Under the pieces are notes generated by a model. The model saw only the letters and a program-made list of their open reading frames with translations, was not told the DNA's origin and did no database searches. Shown here one piece after another: positions 26,541-39,519 of a stretch of DNA of 64,000 nucleotides (within the stretch, counting starts at the first letter, position 1; every line of letters begins with the position of its first letter). Location of the stretch: positions 3,481,501 through 3,545,500 of the forward strand of contig CM057475.1 of assembly GCA_030035585.1 (NCBI GenBank), read 5' to 3'. The DNA comes from Dugong dugon. Its lineage: Eukaryota > Chordata > Mammalia > Sirenia > Dugongidae. The position numbers and the translations under genes were made by a program.

Positions 26541-27765
26541 TATCTCTGTGAAATTTTTAATTTATCTTTCAAGTTTGAAAATTCCCATAAGTTGTATCTA
26601 TATATTATAATTTTTCATTATACTTTGTACCTTTTGTACCTACAATTTTTAGAAAGATCAACACAGCTTTTATCTATGCTGTTTGATTATTGTTATACAT
26701 CATCTGCCCGTTTTTGGGAACTGTATTATCTGCAGTTAGATTTCAGATACTGTTTTCCATATCCAGTAATCTTTTTATCCTTGTCATCTCTTTATACTAT
26801 TTTCTTGTGTTCTGAGATAATTTATCAAGATTTTTTCTTTCAGTACACTGACTATTAATGTCTAATCTGTTACTCACTGACTCCATTCTTTTTTTCACTT
26901 TTGCAACTGTGGTTTTGACCTGCATGTATTCTTTCCCTATCTCTTACTACCTCCTTTTTAAAAGACAACTTGTATTACATGAATATATTACTGTGCTCTT
27001 GAATTCTGGTAGAGCACAAGTGTGATACTTTGCTGAAGTCATCTATCTGTTGCAATAGATCTAGTTCACAGGGAGACACTTGGAGGGAGAGCTACACTTA
27101 CACACAGCACGCTCATAGTCAAGTAGGTAAATGTGCTAGCTTTGGTCAGAAATTGGTGTGGGCCCCCAAAACATCTTTCAAGGAGACACCTCCAGGTGAA
27201 GACTGAAGAAAGGAGGAAAAACAGCAGCTAGTCACCCATTCTGCAGTCAAGAAGTCTTGGAAAGGAGATAATGTTTAGTGGAGGGCGTGGTGAGGGTCAG
27301 CAGGAGCCACTGTTATTCCACAGCCTCAGACATCGTTGCAGCTTGGAGTCTAACCTCTACTCAATGGCTAAAAGTCAGATTCCTATGAAGAGGTCCTCTG
27401 CCTGGCCCAGTCCTCTGAAAAATATGATATTTAATCCAATGAAGTCCTGGAGACTTCCCTATGCAGTGGTAGAAGCCAATGCTGCAAGATGACAGAAGGA
27501 GGAAAAGCCCCAGTGTCAGCTCTGAATACTCCTCAGCCCCGCTCCCTCCTACATTAGGGTTTATCAGTTGTGCTCTTCTAAGCCCCTAGAAACATTTATA
27601 TATATCAAGATGCTTCCAAAGGCTCATATGTTAGTGAAAATATATGATGCTTAAAGACAATTTTGTTCTATTTCCCATGTAATTTAGACTTTAGCACAAG
27701 TGGGTCATCTCATATTCATGGGCAGTGTATCTAACAGAAGTACCTCCAGCATTGGACATGTCCAT
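26541..27765. other. Unassigned intergenic sequence left of the second ERVL LTR
   Basis: AT-rich to about 27000, then mixed composition. The AT-rich part could be a very old LINE, but I could not place it. No open frame with recognisable protein features, no splice-flanked exon and no simple repeat of note. Confidence 0.5.
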
Positions 27766-28416
27766 TGTGATGGTTAAGATTTTGTGTCAACTTGGCTGGG
27801 CCATGATTCTCAGTGTTTTAGCAGTTGTATAATGTTGTTATCACTTCCCTGTTGAAATTTGCTAGGCAATCACTCCTGTGATGGAATCTTCTGAGTGGTA
27901 CTGGTTTGGGCAGGGCCTGTGGCAGCTCACTGCCCCTCAGCTTCATCTCTCTGCCTTCCGCTGGTTACTTTATGCCTGCTCACCTTGCCAAAGTTTTTGG
28001 CTTGTTCCAGACTCAGCAGTTGCCTCTTGTTGTCTCACCTCCGGTTCTTGGGACTTGAGCTAGCAGCTTACCTGTCGATCTTGGAATTCATCGATCTTCA
28101 CAGCCTGCGAGCAAGAGTCCAGTTCCCTGACCTGTTGATCTTGGGTTTGCCAGCCCCTGCAGCTACTTGAATCAGGAGAAACCTTGTGGTCTTGTCTACT
28201 GATCTAAGAGCCGTTGACCTTCACAGCCTGTGAGTGGGAGCCCCTCTCGGACCTGCTGACCTTGGATTCGTCAGCTTCTGTGGCTGCGTGAATCAAGAGA
28301 GGCCTCTACCCTGATCCGGACTGGGGACATTTTAGCCTCTACAATCTTGTGAACTGTTTCCTTGATATAAATCTCTACTTATAAGCTTTACTGGTTTTGC
28401 TTCTCTAGTGAACCCA
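27766..28416 (+). mobile_element. Solo LTR of an ERVL (MLT2-like) element
   Basis: Starts 'tgtgatggttaag' and shows the family's internal blocks ('gtgtcaacttggctgggc', 'atgattctcagtg', 'cacagcctg' repeats) and the end 'ggttttgcttctctagtgaaccca'. The last few bases of the usual terminus are lost. Same subfamily as 7270-7866 and 48335-49108. No viral internal sequence beside it. Confidence 0.83.
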
Positions 28417-28552
28417 TGTTGGCTTTTCCATGCTGATGCAGTCTTTACTGACATATTCTGATGATCATTTCATTCAACATATTGGATGCTTGGAGTTCAG
28501 TGTCTTGATTCCAATGCTATCTTTCCTGAAAATCTTTCTTTATCCCTTATCT

Positions 28553-28782
28553 GAGGCCAAACCAAAAACCAAACGCATTGCCATTGAGCTGATTCTGACT
28601 CATGGGGACCCCATGTGCTACAGAGTAGAACCACTCTATAGGGTTTTTTTTTTTTTTTTTGCCTTTAATCTTTAGGGAAGCAGATCATCAGGTCTTTCTT
28701 CTGCAGTGTGCTGGCTAAGTTCGAACCATCAACCTTTAGGTTAGTAGTGGAATGTAAACTGTTTGCATCACCCAGGGACCTT
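28553..28782 (-). mobile_element. AfroSINE
   Basis: Reverse-strand SINE. It has the tail block 'gattctgactcatgg', the body 'cagagtagaaccactctatagg', a T-run interruption and the tRNA-like head at the right end ('gcatcacccaggga'). This family is restricted to Afrotheria. Confidence 0.82.
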
Positions 28783-31054
28783 ATCTGAGATCAGTCCACA
28801 TTTAAAACTTATGACCATCGTCCTTAAAATGCTGTGACCTGGCTCAAGCTTATACATAAAGTTAAAGTTGTTTGCCTTAGTTGCCTTATTGATCTCAATG
28901 GCTTTGTGGTGTTATTTTCAAATATGATACTTAGCATTTGGACACAGGCTCAGAATCTCTGCCCTTTTCTCATCATGGAGAAAATGGGCAAGGAAAAACA
29001 AGTGCCACCAAATTTCTCTTTATCTTGTTTTCTCACTATATACTTCTTGTGTTCTAGTTGATATCCAGTAACCTTGACTCCATTTCCATAGCTCCCAATG
29101 CTAATGCTGAATCTCTATCACCCACTGTGTTGTACAGGTAGCCAGTGGCACCAAGCTAATGAGACTTTTACTAATCTCAGTAACCACAAGTTAGCCTCGT
29201 ATGTTTAACTTCACATCAGCTTCAGAATTGCTGTTACAAAGCTATTAATGGTGTTGATGTTACTTGGCTGAGGCCACAGCAGGGATTCCAAGGAGATGGG
29301 TGAAGCAGGCTTTTTCTTTCCAAATTCACACTAACCTCTGTGCTTCAAAATTCCCTCTCAGAGCCATTTGCCTCTGCTGACTAATGTGTTGTGGCAAGCA
29401 ACTGATGCTTGGATAAGGTTGATTCTATTTCCAAAAGTCCACGTGATTTAGGCATTTGAATGAGTGTCTCTCAAACTCCAGATGGTCTGTCTTCCCTCTG
29501 ACCCCATAAGTAGATGGTTTCAGTCTTTCAGAGAGCCTAAACCTCCTCACACTTCTTGAACAGCTCTTGGAAAGGAACACTGAAGTTTCCAGGAAAAAAA
29601 AAAAAAAAAAAAAAAAACCTTAGTGCTGACTAAGGCACTAAGAACTCCTCCTTAGTGCCATTCTAATGGGGAACAGATGGAGAGCATTAATGCCTTAGCC
29701 AAAGAGCTGAGAAAGTTGAGAAAGAGGAAAATACCAATATTGCCAAACCCATCTGAGCCACAAGTTCAGAAACATGTTTCATACAACTAGAGTTTGCACT
29801 TTGGTAATTCTGTAACAAAAGCATTGCCCCATTGGGGAGTTCAGAGTCATATAGAGTTAAAAAATAAATGTATTTAATCAAGAATCCATCACTCTTGAGC
29901 AAACTCAAGTGAAGGAATGTCTTCATTTGTCTTTAGAGTTTAAGTCTCACTCTTTTAGAAAAATTGTAGTAATCCAAAGCAAAACCAGTGACAAATTACC
30001 ACATTTCATTGGGGTGGAAAAAAATGTAACGTAGCAAAAAGGAAATTGAGAGGAAGATGTCTTTGTTTATACAATGTAGAATATATTAGCTTTGCCATGA
30101 GGGCTCTGAATCATGTATCATATACCAAATATACACACCACAACCAATTCTTTGACACCTTTCTTCTTTTGCTTAGATTTGCATAACCTCAAATTCTTGT
30201 TAGTGCACTTTCCTAGAAAAGACTCTTATGGAAGGAACTACTAGCAGTATTTTGTTCCTGGAAAACTCTGATGATAATAGCAAACAACAGCAACATCTGT
30301 AAAATCCCTTTTCCTCATCGTTTAGCCATGCAGGAGCACAAAGATGGGTAGGGCAAACCCTCTAGAGGTGCTCAGATTGAAACAGTGGAAAGCAAGTGCA
30401 TAAATACCTACAATGCAAAGTGAAATTTGATTGATGTTCAGTAATAACAGTGGTTTTCAGCAAATGACAATGGAAGAAGAGGTGGAGGAGGGAGGTAGGA
30501 GCATATCAAAGACCCCAGTGTGCCTTTTTCAAACTCCACCCAACATCCATTTTTCCTTTTTCCCTGGTCCCACCCTTGCAATACTCTGTTCTAAATTCTG
30601 GCATTTTCACCTAGAAGTTATACATCATTGGCTTAAGATGAATTGAAAAAAAAAATTTTTTTTTTAAAGTGGAGGGAAAGAGCCCACCTGTGAATGTTTC
30701 AGATCCTTTTCTCTTGTATTTAGTCTTATTTATTTTTTTCTATTATGAAAGGAAATCAAGTTCTTAAAAAATTAGAAAATATAGAAAAGCAAAAGAACAA
30801 CAACAAAACCCCCACTTCCCCACCTACCTTGGGACAACCACTCTGCCTCACCTTTGAGTATGTCTTTACATATTTTTTTCTATAAAAATTAAATCATATA
30901 AGTTATTTGTCTGAGAAGTTGTCTGAGCTAATCTTCTACTGTTGGATATTTTGTTGTTCTCTTTTTGCTATTTAGAGTTCTACAGAGCAGGAATAACAAG
31001 CTAAAATTTAATCTCATTTATAGACAATAGAAAAAAGTTTTTGGAAACTGACAA
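28783..31054. other. Unassigned intergenic sequence, with a poly-A run
   Basis: No gene or well-recognised repeat. A 24-A run at 29594-29617 is followed by a small stem-loop ('cttagtgc' and 'gcactaag', 29621-29642). A (30730-31030) patch resembles the 3' region of an old L1 but is too decayed to call. Confidence 0.5.
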
Positions 31055-31725
31055 AACTACTTAGAGCTGCAAGCCACCCTCTAAGATACAACTATTAGTT
31101 TCTACTTATCTGGAGCAAAAGATGAAGAAGGAAACCAAAGATTCAAACAAGAAACTAGTCTACAGGACGAGTAATCTACACAAACCATGTCCTCATCTAC
31201 CCTGAGACCAGAAGCATTAGATAGTGCCCAGCTACCACTACCAGCCATTCTAACCAAGACCACATTAGATGGACACTGAGGGAATGGGGAGAAAAGAAAA
31301 AAAAAAAAAAAAAAAAAAAAACCAGACCCACTGGGCTGGTTGAGACTAGAGGACTCTCCAGGACTATTGACTTGAGATACTTACTGTTCAAACCTTGAAC
31401 TGAAACTAACCCTGTGATTACTTTGGAGCTAAATAACTAATTGGCTCAAAACATAATGAACATCACCTTTAAGTATTGTGCTGCTTTAAAAAATCACCTG
31501 TATGATTACTTTAAAATAAAAATGAGAATGTAAGGGGGAAGGAAAACTATATTAATGGAAATGGAACAAACAGAATAGAAATAATGAGAATGTTTACACA
31601 TTGTGAAGAATGTAACCAATGTCACTGAACTGAACAACTTGTGTAGAAATTGTTTAGTGGGAATCCAAACTGCTGTGTAAACCTTCACTGAAAATACAAT
31701 AAAATATTTTTTAAAAAACCCTACT
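31055..31725 (+). mobile_element. L1 3' UTR fragment (5'-truncated L1, elephant-type subfamily)
   Basis: Sense-strand counterpart of the 3' UTR seen reversed at 9900-11000. It has the 'gtgcccagctaccac' block, an internal A-run at 31290-31320 followed by 'accagaccca', and the end 'tgtaaaccttcactgaaaatac' before the A-tail. More diverged than the copies in the nest, so an older subfamily. Starts within the 3' UTR and carries no ORF sequence. Confidence 0.75.
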
Positions 31726-32789
31726 TAGTGCTGTATCAAGGTTTACAAAACCGCTCACCAGGATGCACCCAAAATGACCAAACTCCAGTAATTAGACGTT
31801 TGTTTTTGACCCAGACATTGTTTGACGAAATGGTCTTATTTTCCAACCTGAATACAGGCCAACTTAACTTTAGGCCAACATAATGTTGCCAAAACTATGT
31901 GTAACAAATCTCAGGGACTTTTTCAATTTTATCTCAATATTTCTTTCTATTACACTTATCGCCTTAGACCTGGTCCCCATGTTGCATCTTCTCCCTTGGT
32001 TCCTTTTGAAAACGCTTCTGGTTCTCCATTTGGTTCTCTGCCTAAATATCTGACTGTTTCTTCAAGGTTCCTGTCCTGGGAAGTTCAAAATCTCCTGGGA
32101 GAAACCTATGGATATAATATATTCACACTGTGTAACACATAGTAAGCACCTCCCTCAATGGTATCTGTTATTATTTTTTAACCTTTTATTTAAGAACAAG
32201 TATTGCATGCATGTTTTCTAAATCTCGTTTAGTATTCATAAGAATCGTGTGTGGTTAAGTACTCATGTAAGAGTTGAAGGCACCAAGATCCTGAGAAGGC
32301 ATACAATTTGCCCAAGTGCAGGATTAGATTTCAAACAAACATCTAACTATTAGAAAGCTATTTTCTTGACAGAGCAGGTTGCACTATTTGGATATGAGAG
32401 TGAGTGTTGTATGAAGTTGAAGGAAATTATAAAACTTGAAAAACTGTGTACAAAGTAAAAACTGTCTGACTTTTCAAATTCCAATATGGCAAATTCTTTC
32501 ACAAACCTTAAATTTGCAAATGTAAATAGCATTCTTCCAGGCAATACAGCTGTTATTTAGAAGTGAAGATAGCAGACTCGCTGGGCAATTGTTTTTGTAA
32601 GCTTGGTTGGCACCGCAATGTGTTTTGCAAAAACTCAAAGCGAAAATATTTACAGGGGGCCTTGTTGCTCAATGTGGCTTTGTGTGTGTTTGATCTATTA
32701 GTGTCCTGGGCTAGGATTCAAAGATGTCAGTGCAACTGTGCTGGACACTGGCAGCTTTGGATCTGATTTAACACAGATTGGTAATCATA
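31726..32789. other. Unassigned intergenic sequence
   Basis: No reliable gene or repeat. A faint MIR-like pattern ('aatttgcccaagtgcaggatt') at 32300-32340 is too weak to call. Confidence 0.45.
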
Positions 32790-33010
32790 CTTAGAGAGTC
32801 CTTTGTATGCACCAGTTACTATTCAGAGCATTTATACACTTACTTAATACTCACAACAAACTTATGGGGTATACATTATCATTATTTTACAGATGAAAAG
32901 ACTGAGGCACAGAAAGGGTAAACTCCATGCCCAAGGTCACCAGCTAATAGTGACAGAACTTGGAGCTGAGCCAAGGCAACCTGGCTTGAGCAGCCATGTG
33001 TGACTGCCTC
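32790..33010 (-). mobile_element. MIR SINE relic
   Basis: Shows the conserved MIR core on the reverse strand: 'ttttacagatgaaaagactg' and 'aggcacagaaagggtaa', then 'ccaaggtcaccagcta'. Old, mammal-wide element. Confidence 0.88.
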
Positions 33011-33754
33011 TCAGTGGCCTCACAATGCCGGATCTGATGCCCTTAGCCACTGCATTCATATGGAACTCTGCAAAAGCAACTCATATGACTCTTAAAAATA
33101 AAAGAACTTAGGCTACTATGAAATATACTGCATTCACTGAACGTCAATATGAATTAATTGGTCAATCCCAATCACTCTCTTCTAATTTCTAGGAAAGAAG
33201 GTGAGAGAATAATAACTTAGTCGTCAGGAGCAGTAAGTATTGCCACTAGGCCAGGTCCCACACTGCCTGGCTGGGCAGTTTTGCACACTGTCCCTCTTCA
33301 GCCTCCTGCCTCATCTGCTTCCTGTAGGAGAGGGGCCGCCCCACTCCAGAGTGCACGTCTTCACTAGTAATTACTTGAGTTCGGGGGAAGAAGTCAAAAC
33401 CTATTGATTTGGGTCAGGAGAAGTCACATGAGGGAGGTGGCATGTGACTTGGCCTTGACTGCTGGTTGGATTATTACTAAGTAAGAGTAAGTGAAGAAAG
33501 GTTAATTCCAGGAAGGGGAGAAAAAGTCTCATGAGCAGAAATGCAGATAGGAGGCCAAGTCTTGAAGGGCTGGACGCAGCCAGGAATGGGGAACGTTAGG
33601 ACTGGGGGGCACGGGAGGGGTAGGAAAGCAGAGCAGTCTACAGACTAACTGTCCTTTCTTATCCAGGCCAAATATCCCTACTTAATATCACTTACTACCC
33701 ACCACCACTTCCTTACATACCCTGTCATAAGGAAGCCCTCAACTTCCCAAACTC
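33011..33754. other. Unassigned intergenic sequence
   Basis: Mixed composition, no recognisable gene, RNA or repeat. Confidence 0.45.
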
Positions 33755-34005
33755 CTCCTTTTAAAATGTGATGAATTCGCTACAACTTGACATTCTGGAA
33801 AAGGTAAAAACGTTGAGATAGTAAAAAGACCAGTGGTTGCCAAAGGTTTAGTGGGAGAGACGTATACACTAATGCAAGATGTTAATAATGGGAGACATTG
33901 TGAAGCAGGAAGAGGATGTATATGGGAGGTTTTTTTTTTTACTTTCTGTGCAATTTCTGCAGGTCTAAAACTGCTCTAAAAATGAAGTATATTAAAAAAA
34001 AATTG
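33755..34005 (+). mobile_element. Old L1M 3'-end fragment
   Basis: Contains blocks of old L1 3' UTRs: 'gacattctggaaaaggtaaa', 'gaccagtggttgccaaagg' and 'ctaaaactgctctaaaaatg', then an A-rich tail. No coding sequence. Confidence 0.65.
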
Positions 34006-34167
34006 TGACTTTTTTGAGACCACATAGTGGAAGACTGCAAATGCTGACTAAAAAGTCTGAATATCATTTAATAAGGGGTAGGCACCCTCAAAGAGCTTTG
34101 TATGAGAAAGTGGCAAGATAGATCTAAGTCACAGATGGAAAACCTGTTGGGAATCAAAGGAATTGGA

Positions 34168-34305
34168 AAGAAGGAAGGAAGGAAGAAAGAAAAGGAGGGA
34201 GGGAGGAAAAAAGGGAGGAGAGGAAAGAAGAAGGAGAAGAAAGGAAGGAAGTAAAGGAGGGAGGGAGGAAGCGAGGAGGAAGGAAGGATAAAGGAGGCAG
34301 GAGAA
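34168..34305. repeat. Purine-rich low-complexity tract (GGAA/GAGG)
   Basis: Runs of 'ggaa', 'gaagg' and 'gagg' with almost no pyrimidine. The long open frame on its minus strand is an artefact of composition. Confidence 0.9.
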
Positions 34306-34653
34306 CAGTTAAGGCAAAGCATGCCTTGATGTAGGCAGTGGCAGTGGAGATGAAATGGAAGGGACCAGAAGATTCTCCTTAGAGCCCTTCTCTCTAAGGG
34401 CTCGACCTGAACAGAACTAGCACTGTCATATGCCAGTCACCTCATTTTCCAGGCTCATTGTCACATTTTGCAGGGAAAAGAAGAAACTATCACGTAGGAA
34501 AAAGGCCCAAAAAAAGAGTGTTGCAACTGGTGCTAGACCGATCATTTCTGGTGCCCAAGCAAAGGCATGAAAAGAATAATAAAAAGATTTGTTTAGCTTG
34601 TTTAGATCTCATCATAAATGCAGCAAATTCAGCTCATCCGAGGCTCTTTACTG
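34306..34653. other. Unassigned spacer
   Basis: No recognisable gene or repeat between the purine tract and the next AfroSINE. Confidence 0.4.
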
Positions 34654-34812
34654 CTTTTTACCCGTTGCCGCCAAGTGGATTCCAACTCATAGTGATCCTA
34701 TAGGACAAAGCAGAACTGCCCCATAAAGTTTCTAAGGAGCGGCTGGTGGATTCAAACTGCTGACCTTTTGGTTAGCAGCCAAGCTCTTAACCACTGTACC
34801 ACCAAGGCTCCT
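34654..34812 (-). mobile_element. AfroSINE
   Basis: Complete short form, reversed: tail 'ccaactcatagtgatccta', body 'cagaactgccccataaagtt', tRNA-derived head 'aagctcttaaccactgtacc'. Confidence 0.9.
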
Positions 34813-34989
34813 CCTGAAATATATAACAGAAAAAGAATATATTTAACCTGTGCCCAGCCCTACTATGCTGGACCTGGCAGGAAATACACGACCAACAAGA
34901 AACAGGCCCCTGATTCTTGTAGCAACAAAAGGAAGGGCCAGTGGTTGGGGCACTGTGAGTGGGGGGCAAAAAAACCCCTCAAAGTCCAC

Positions 34990-35130
34990 CCACTTGTTTT
35001 AAAAATTTTGTTGTGGTAAAATATATATATCATAAAATTTCCCATTTTAATCATTTTTAAGTGTACAATTTTGTGACATCAAATGTACTGACAATGTTGG
35101 GCAACCATCATCACTGTCTGTGTAAAGTCC
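34990..35130 (-). mobile_element. L1 3' UTR block
   Basis: 'ttgttgtggtaaaatatata', 'cccattttaatcatttttaa' and 'caaccatcatcac' are the reverse of an old L1 3' UTR block. A related block is the spacer inside the 3' UTRs of L1-C and L1-E. Confidence 0.6.
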
Positions 35131-35680
35131 ACCCACATTAGCCCCACTGAACTCACCCCTGTGTTGGTGTTGTTTATTTGTGGGTGAGGAGGTGTCCAGG
35201 AAGAGACAACATTCTGAAATATTTACGTAAGGAAGTCTGTGGCTTTGAAAACTTCACATACATATGTGGGCGTTGGTCAGATCCTTGTGTTACAATAACT
35301 GCATGTCAAACTCTCTGATGGGACGTTTGGGATCCAATATCAACTACTGGTGCCACTTTACAGATGGAGAGAAACCTCCGCACAAATACACTGTCTTCTT
35401 TTACTGTCCACCGGAAGAGGCACTTTCAGAGAAATCCGGGGACAATGCTTCCAGCCAAACTAAGGGGGAGTGTTGCAAGACAGGGAAGCCTCTGGAAGTC
35501 CAGCTGACCATCTCACCATCTGTTTGAAGGATCATGTTCATTTGTCATTTCAAACCCTGGCTCCAGGTCTGTGGTTTTTGTCTTTTAAAGAGAATGTCAG
35601 AGCCTCATGGGCTGCAGAATGAACCTCATGTCTTGTGCCCGCAGAACCATTTATATTTATTTTGAAATGACATCTCAGTA
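35131..35680. other. Unassigned sequence with an 87-codon open frame of no known kind
   Basis: The frame 35264-35527 (plus) has no domain I recognise, no repeated motif and no upstream or downstream exon signals. It is probably chance. Nothing else identified. Confidence 0.4.
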
Positions 35681-35846
35681 AAAAAACCAAACCAAACCCG
35701 TTGCTGTTGAGTCAATTCTGACCCATAGTGACCCTAGAGGACAGAGTAGAACTGCCCCATAGGGTTTCCAAGGAGTGGCTGCTGAATTTGAACTACCAAC
35801 ATTTTAGTTAACAGCTGTATCACTCAACCACTGTGCCACCAGGGCT
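35681..35846 (-). mobile_element. AfroSINE with clear target-site duplication
   Basis: Reversed SINE running from 'cgttgctgttgagtcaattc' to the head 'caaccactgtgccaccaggg'. It is flanked by 'tgacatctcagta' on both sides (about 35667-35679 and 35848-35860), which marks a LINE-driven insertion. Confidence 0.93.
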
Positions 35847-35860
35847 CTGACATCTCAGTA

Positions 35861-36779
35861 GAGAGCTGTTTTTTTAAAATTTCGTTTCTCTAAACCTTAT
35901 AAAGGGAAAGTTTTGGCTTTGGTTTCTTTAATAATAAAAAGCTGGTTACAACCATCTCAAAAACCATTATGAGGTTGTTGCTCTAAGCAATGAAAATTGT
36001 AGTCATTGTGCATATCAGGGATACAGACCTGAGCCAGAATCCAGGGGCCTTGGGGAGGAAGCCTCCCTCCTTTACAAGAACCTCAGACCAAGGAAGCTAT
36101 TTGCTGTTTGTCAGCTTCACACTGCCTGCTCCATTATGTCTTGGTGTCAGGAAACTAGGATACTAAGCTTACCTAGGGGCTAGAGGCAAACATAGCATTG
36201 GCTGTCTTATTCGGAGCATCTCTCTATCTTATTGCCCATCACTAGAGGCTTTATTTGTCTCTCTTAGAAGGAAATATCATTAACCTTAGCAGGCAAATGG
36301 AATGCATGGGGACGTGGATTAACTCCCCTGAGAGGGAGAATTTGGGTAAAGTGTGGAGAGGCCTGAAAAGACCTAATAGGGTCACTCTTCAGACAGCACA
36401 CATGGTGGACATGGCCTGGGAACATTATGCGTGTCCCCTCTAATTAAGGGGCATCCTTGAGGCCCTGTCTACCAGTGGGTGGAGGGTTACTAAGGATGTG
36501 ATAAGGTCCTGTGGTGGGTGGCCTCTCAAGTACTTCCAACTCTGAAATTAGACAAAGCCCCTGTTATTTGCACAATGGGACACCAGCTCCTCGAGTTCCA
36601 AGGACATCTGCTACAAGGAGCAGCCAGGACATTTTACCCACATTTTAGTACTCTGCCACTTTAGCCCAGAGATATATCATAATCAGTCTCTCCAAATAGT
36701 GAACCACTTGTTTATTCATTTGTTCTTTCATTCATTTTTTCCCTACATTCAAAATTTTCATAAGCGTTGCAGTGCATAA
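35861..36779. other. Unassigned intergenic sequence
   Basis: No gene or repeat I can support. Confidence 0.45.
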
Positions 36780-37383
36780 AACTGTCAAAGTTCATTCAAG
36801 AAAAAAATAGATAATCCAAAGAGCCCTATGTTGTCTATTAAAGAAGTGGAATTTGTAGTGAAAGACCTTCCCAGACAGAAAACTCCACTTCCAGATAGCT
36901 TCTCTGGTGAATACTACCAAGGAAGAAATATTACCAATTCTATACTCTCTCTTCCAGAAAACTGAAGAAGATGGAGTACTTCCTAACTCATTCTTTGAAG
37001 CCAACTTTACTCTGATCCCAATCAGACAAAGACATGTCAAGAAAAGAAAATTACAGACCAATGTCTTTCATGAAAAAGATGCAAACATCCTAAATAGAAT
37101 TTTTGCAAATCACATTCAACTGTATATAAAAAGGATAATACATCATGACCAAGTGAGGTTTACCCCAGGAATGAAGGTTTGATTTAACATTTGAAAATCC
37201 TTCAGCATAATTTACCATGTTAATAAACTAAAAAGAAAAAAAAAAGATCTTTTAAATAGATGCAAAAAATTAGACAAAATCAAACATCCATTCTTAATAT
37301 AAAACTACTAGCAAACTAGAAATAGAAGGGAATGTCCGGAACATGATAAAGAACAAAACTGCAAAAAAACCTATAGCTAATGT

Positions 37384-37605
37384 CTTGTTGCTGTTGTTGT
37401 TAGTTGCTGTCGAGTCAATGCTGACTCATGGCAACTCTGTGTGTGTCAGAGTAGAACTGCTCAGTAAATTTTTTTTCAAAGCCGTGACCTTTTGGAAACA
37501 GATCACTAGACTGTCTTCCAAGATACCTCTGGGTCGGATTGAACCACCAATCTTTCCGCTAGTAGTTGAGCACTTAACCATTCGTGCCACCCAGGGACAC
37601 CATTA
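37384..37605 (-). mobile_element. AfroSINE inside the old L1
   Basis: Reversed SINE from 'ttgctgttgttgttagttgc' to the head 'cattcgtgccacccaggga'. L1 ORF2 homology continues on both sides. Confidence 0.9.
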
Positions 37606-38486
37606 ATATCATACTGATTAATAAAAGTCTAAATGTTTTCCTCCTAAGATCAGGAAATAGATGAATGTCCAGTCTCACAACTTCTATTCAACATTGTATT
37701 GAAGCTTCTAACCTGTGCAAGAAAAAGAAATAAAAGACATCCAGATTGGAAAAGAAGTAAAATGGTCTTCACCTGGAGACAACATGACTGTCTATGTAAA
37801 AAATTTGATGGAATCTATGAAAAAGCTACTAAAACTCATAGTGAATAATGAATTAAGCCTGTCTCCATCATACAAGATAATACACAAAAATCAATATATT
37901 TCTATATATTAGCAAAGAATAATCATTTATTAAATTTAAAAACAGTACCATTTATAAGAGCATCAAATGTCATAAAAAAAGGTATCCTACTCAAGGGTAA
38001 ATCTAAAAGACATGAGAAATCCTGTTCACTAAAAATTACAAAAACTTGGTGAAGGAAATTCTAAAATATCTAAATAAATGAAGAGGTATATCTTGCTCAT
38101 GAATCAGAAGACTCAATATTGTTACGGTGTGAATTCTTCCTAAATTGATCTATAGATTCAATGCAATCTCAATCAAAATCCAAGCAAGTTTTTAGTAAAA
38201 GTTTACAAACTGGTTCTAAAATTCATATGGAAATTCACAGGGTCTAGGATAGCACAAACACTTCTGAAAAGAACAAATTTAGAGGGGTAGCAGTAATTTC
38301 ATGACTTATTATAAAGCTGTAGTCATCAAAACAGTATGGTAATGTCATAAATATAGAAAAATAGATCAATTTGACACAATAGAGTCCAGAAATAGCTGGC
38401 AACTATATGAATAGCTGATTTTTTACAAAAGTGCAAAGGCAATTCAGTGGAGAAAGGGTGTCTTTTCAACAAATGGGGTGGTATGA

Positions 38487-38618
38487 GCCCTGGTGATGCA
38501 GTAGTTAAGAGCTCGGCTGCTAACCAAACGCTCCTTGGAAACCTTATGGGGCAGTTCTACTCTGTCTATAGGGTTGTTATGAGTCGGAATCGACTTGACT
38601 GCCAACAGGTTTGTGCAA
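38487..38618 (+). mobile_element. AfroSINE inside the old L1
   Basis: Forward SINE: head 'gagccctggtgatgcagtag' with tRNA-like 'taagagctcggctgctaacc', body 'tggggcagttctactctgtc', tail 'gagtcggaatcgacttgac'. Short form lacking part of the middle. Confidence 0.92.
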
Positions 38619-39519
38619 AAAATAATTAACTTTGGTTTATATATAAGAAGTAATTCAGTATGGATCATAGATCTAAATGTAAATTCTAAATCTATAAAAC
38701 TTCTAGAAGAAAATGTAGGAGAAAATCTTTGTGATCTTGGGTTAGGCAAAGAATTCTTATATACGACACCAAAAGCACAATTCATTTTAAAAAATGATGA
38801 ATTGGACCTCAACAAAATTTAAAAGTATGCTTTTTGAAAGACATTGTGAAGATAATGAAAGACAAGCCAAAAATGCGTGAAAATATTTACAGGGCAAATA
38901 TTTGATAAAAGACTTGAATCCAGTGGATAAAGGACTCTCAAAAGTTAGTAAGACAAACAACCCAGTAAAAGAATGGACAAAAGATTTGAACAGATGCTTC
39001 ACCAAAGAGCAAATAACACATAAAAAGATACTCAACATCATTAATCATTTGGGAAATTCAATTTAAAATCAAAATAAGATACTGTTACACATCTATTAGA
39101 ATGGCTAATGTAAAAAGAGTACTGGTGAAGATGTGGAGAAACCAAAGGTTTATACCCTCCTGGTTGGAATGCAAAATGATGCAACCACTTTGGAAAACTG
39201 TTTGGCAATTTCTTAAAAAGTTAAACATTATACCTATCATATGATCTAGTTCTTTCATGCCTAGGTATTTGCCCAAAAGAAAAGAAAGCACATATCCATA
39301 CAAAGATTTGCACGTGAATATTCGTAGCAGCTTTGTTTGTAATAGCCAAAAACTGTAAACAACCCAAGTGTTTATGAACAGGCCAAAGGATAAACAATTT
39401 GTGGTACATCCATACAGTAAAACTACTCAGCAATAAAAAGGAAACTATTGATACATGAAGCAACATGGATGAATCTTAAAATAATTATACTGAGATAACA
39501 AAGACTACTAAGTACAGGA

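Noticed and set aside
26541-27000. AT-rich stretch considered as further L1 ORF1
   Set aside because: I could not align it to any of the ORF1 copies in the window, so I left it unassigned.
29618-29660. Small hairpin after a poly-A run, considered as a small RNA or a terminator
   Set aside because: The stem is only about 8 bp with a loose context; chance is enough to explain it.
34068-34322. 84-codon minus-strand frame, Phe/Leu/Pro/Ser-rich, looks like a signal or membrane protein
   Set aside because: It is the complement of a GGAA/GAGG low-complexity tract, with no other coding evidence.
38487-38560. tRNA-like sequence ('taagagctcggctgctaacc')
   Set aside because: It is the tRNA-derived head of an AfroSINE, not a tRNA gene.
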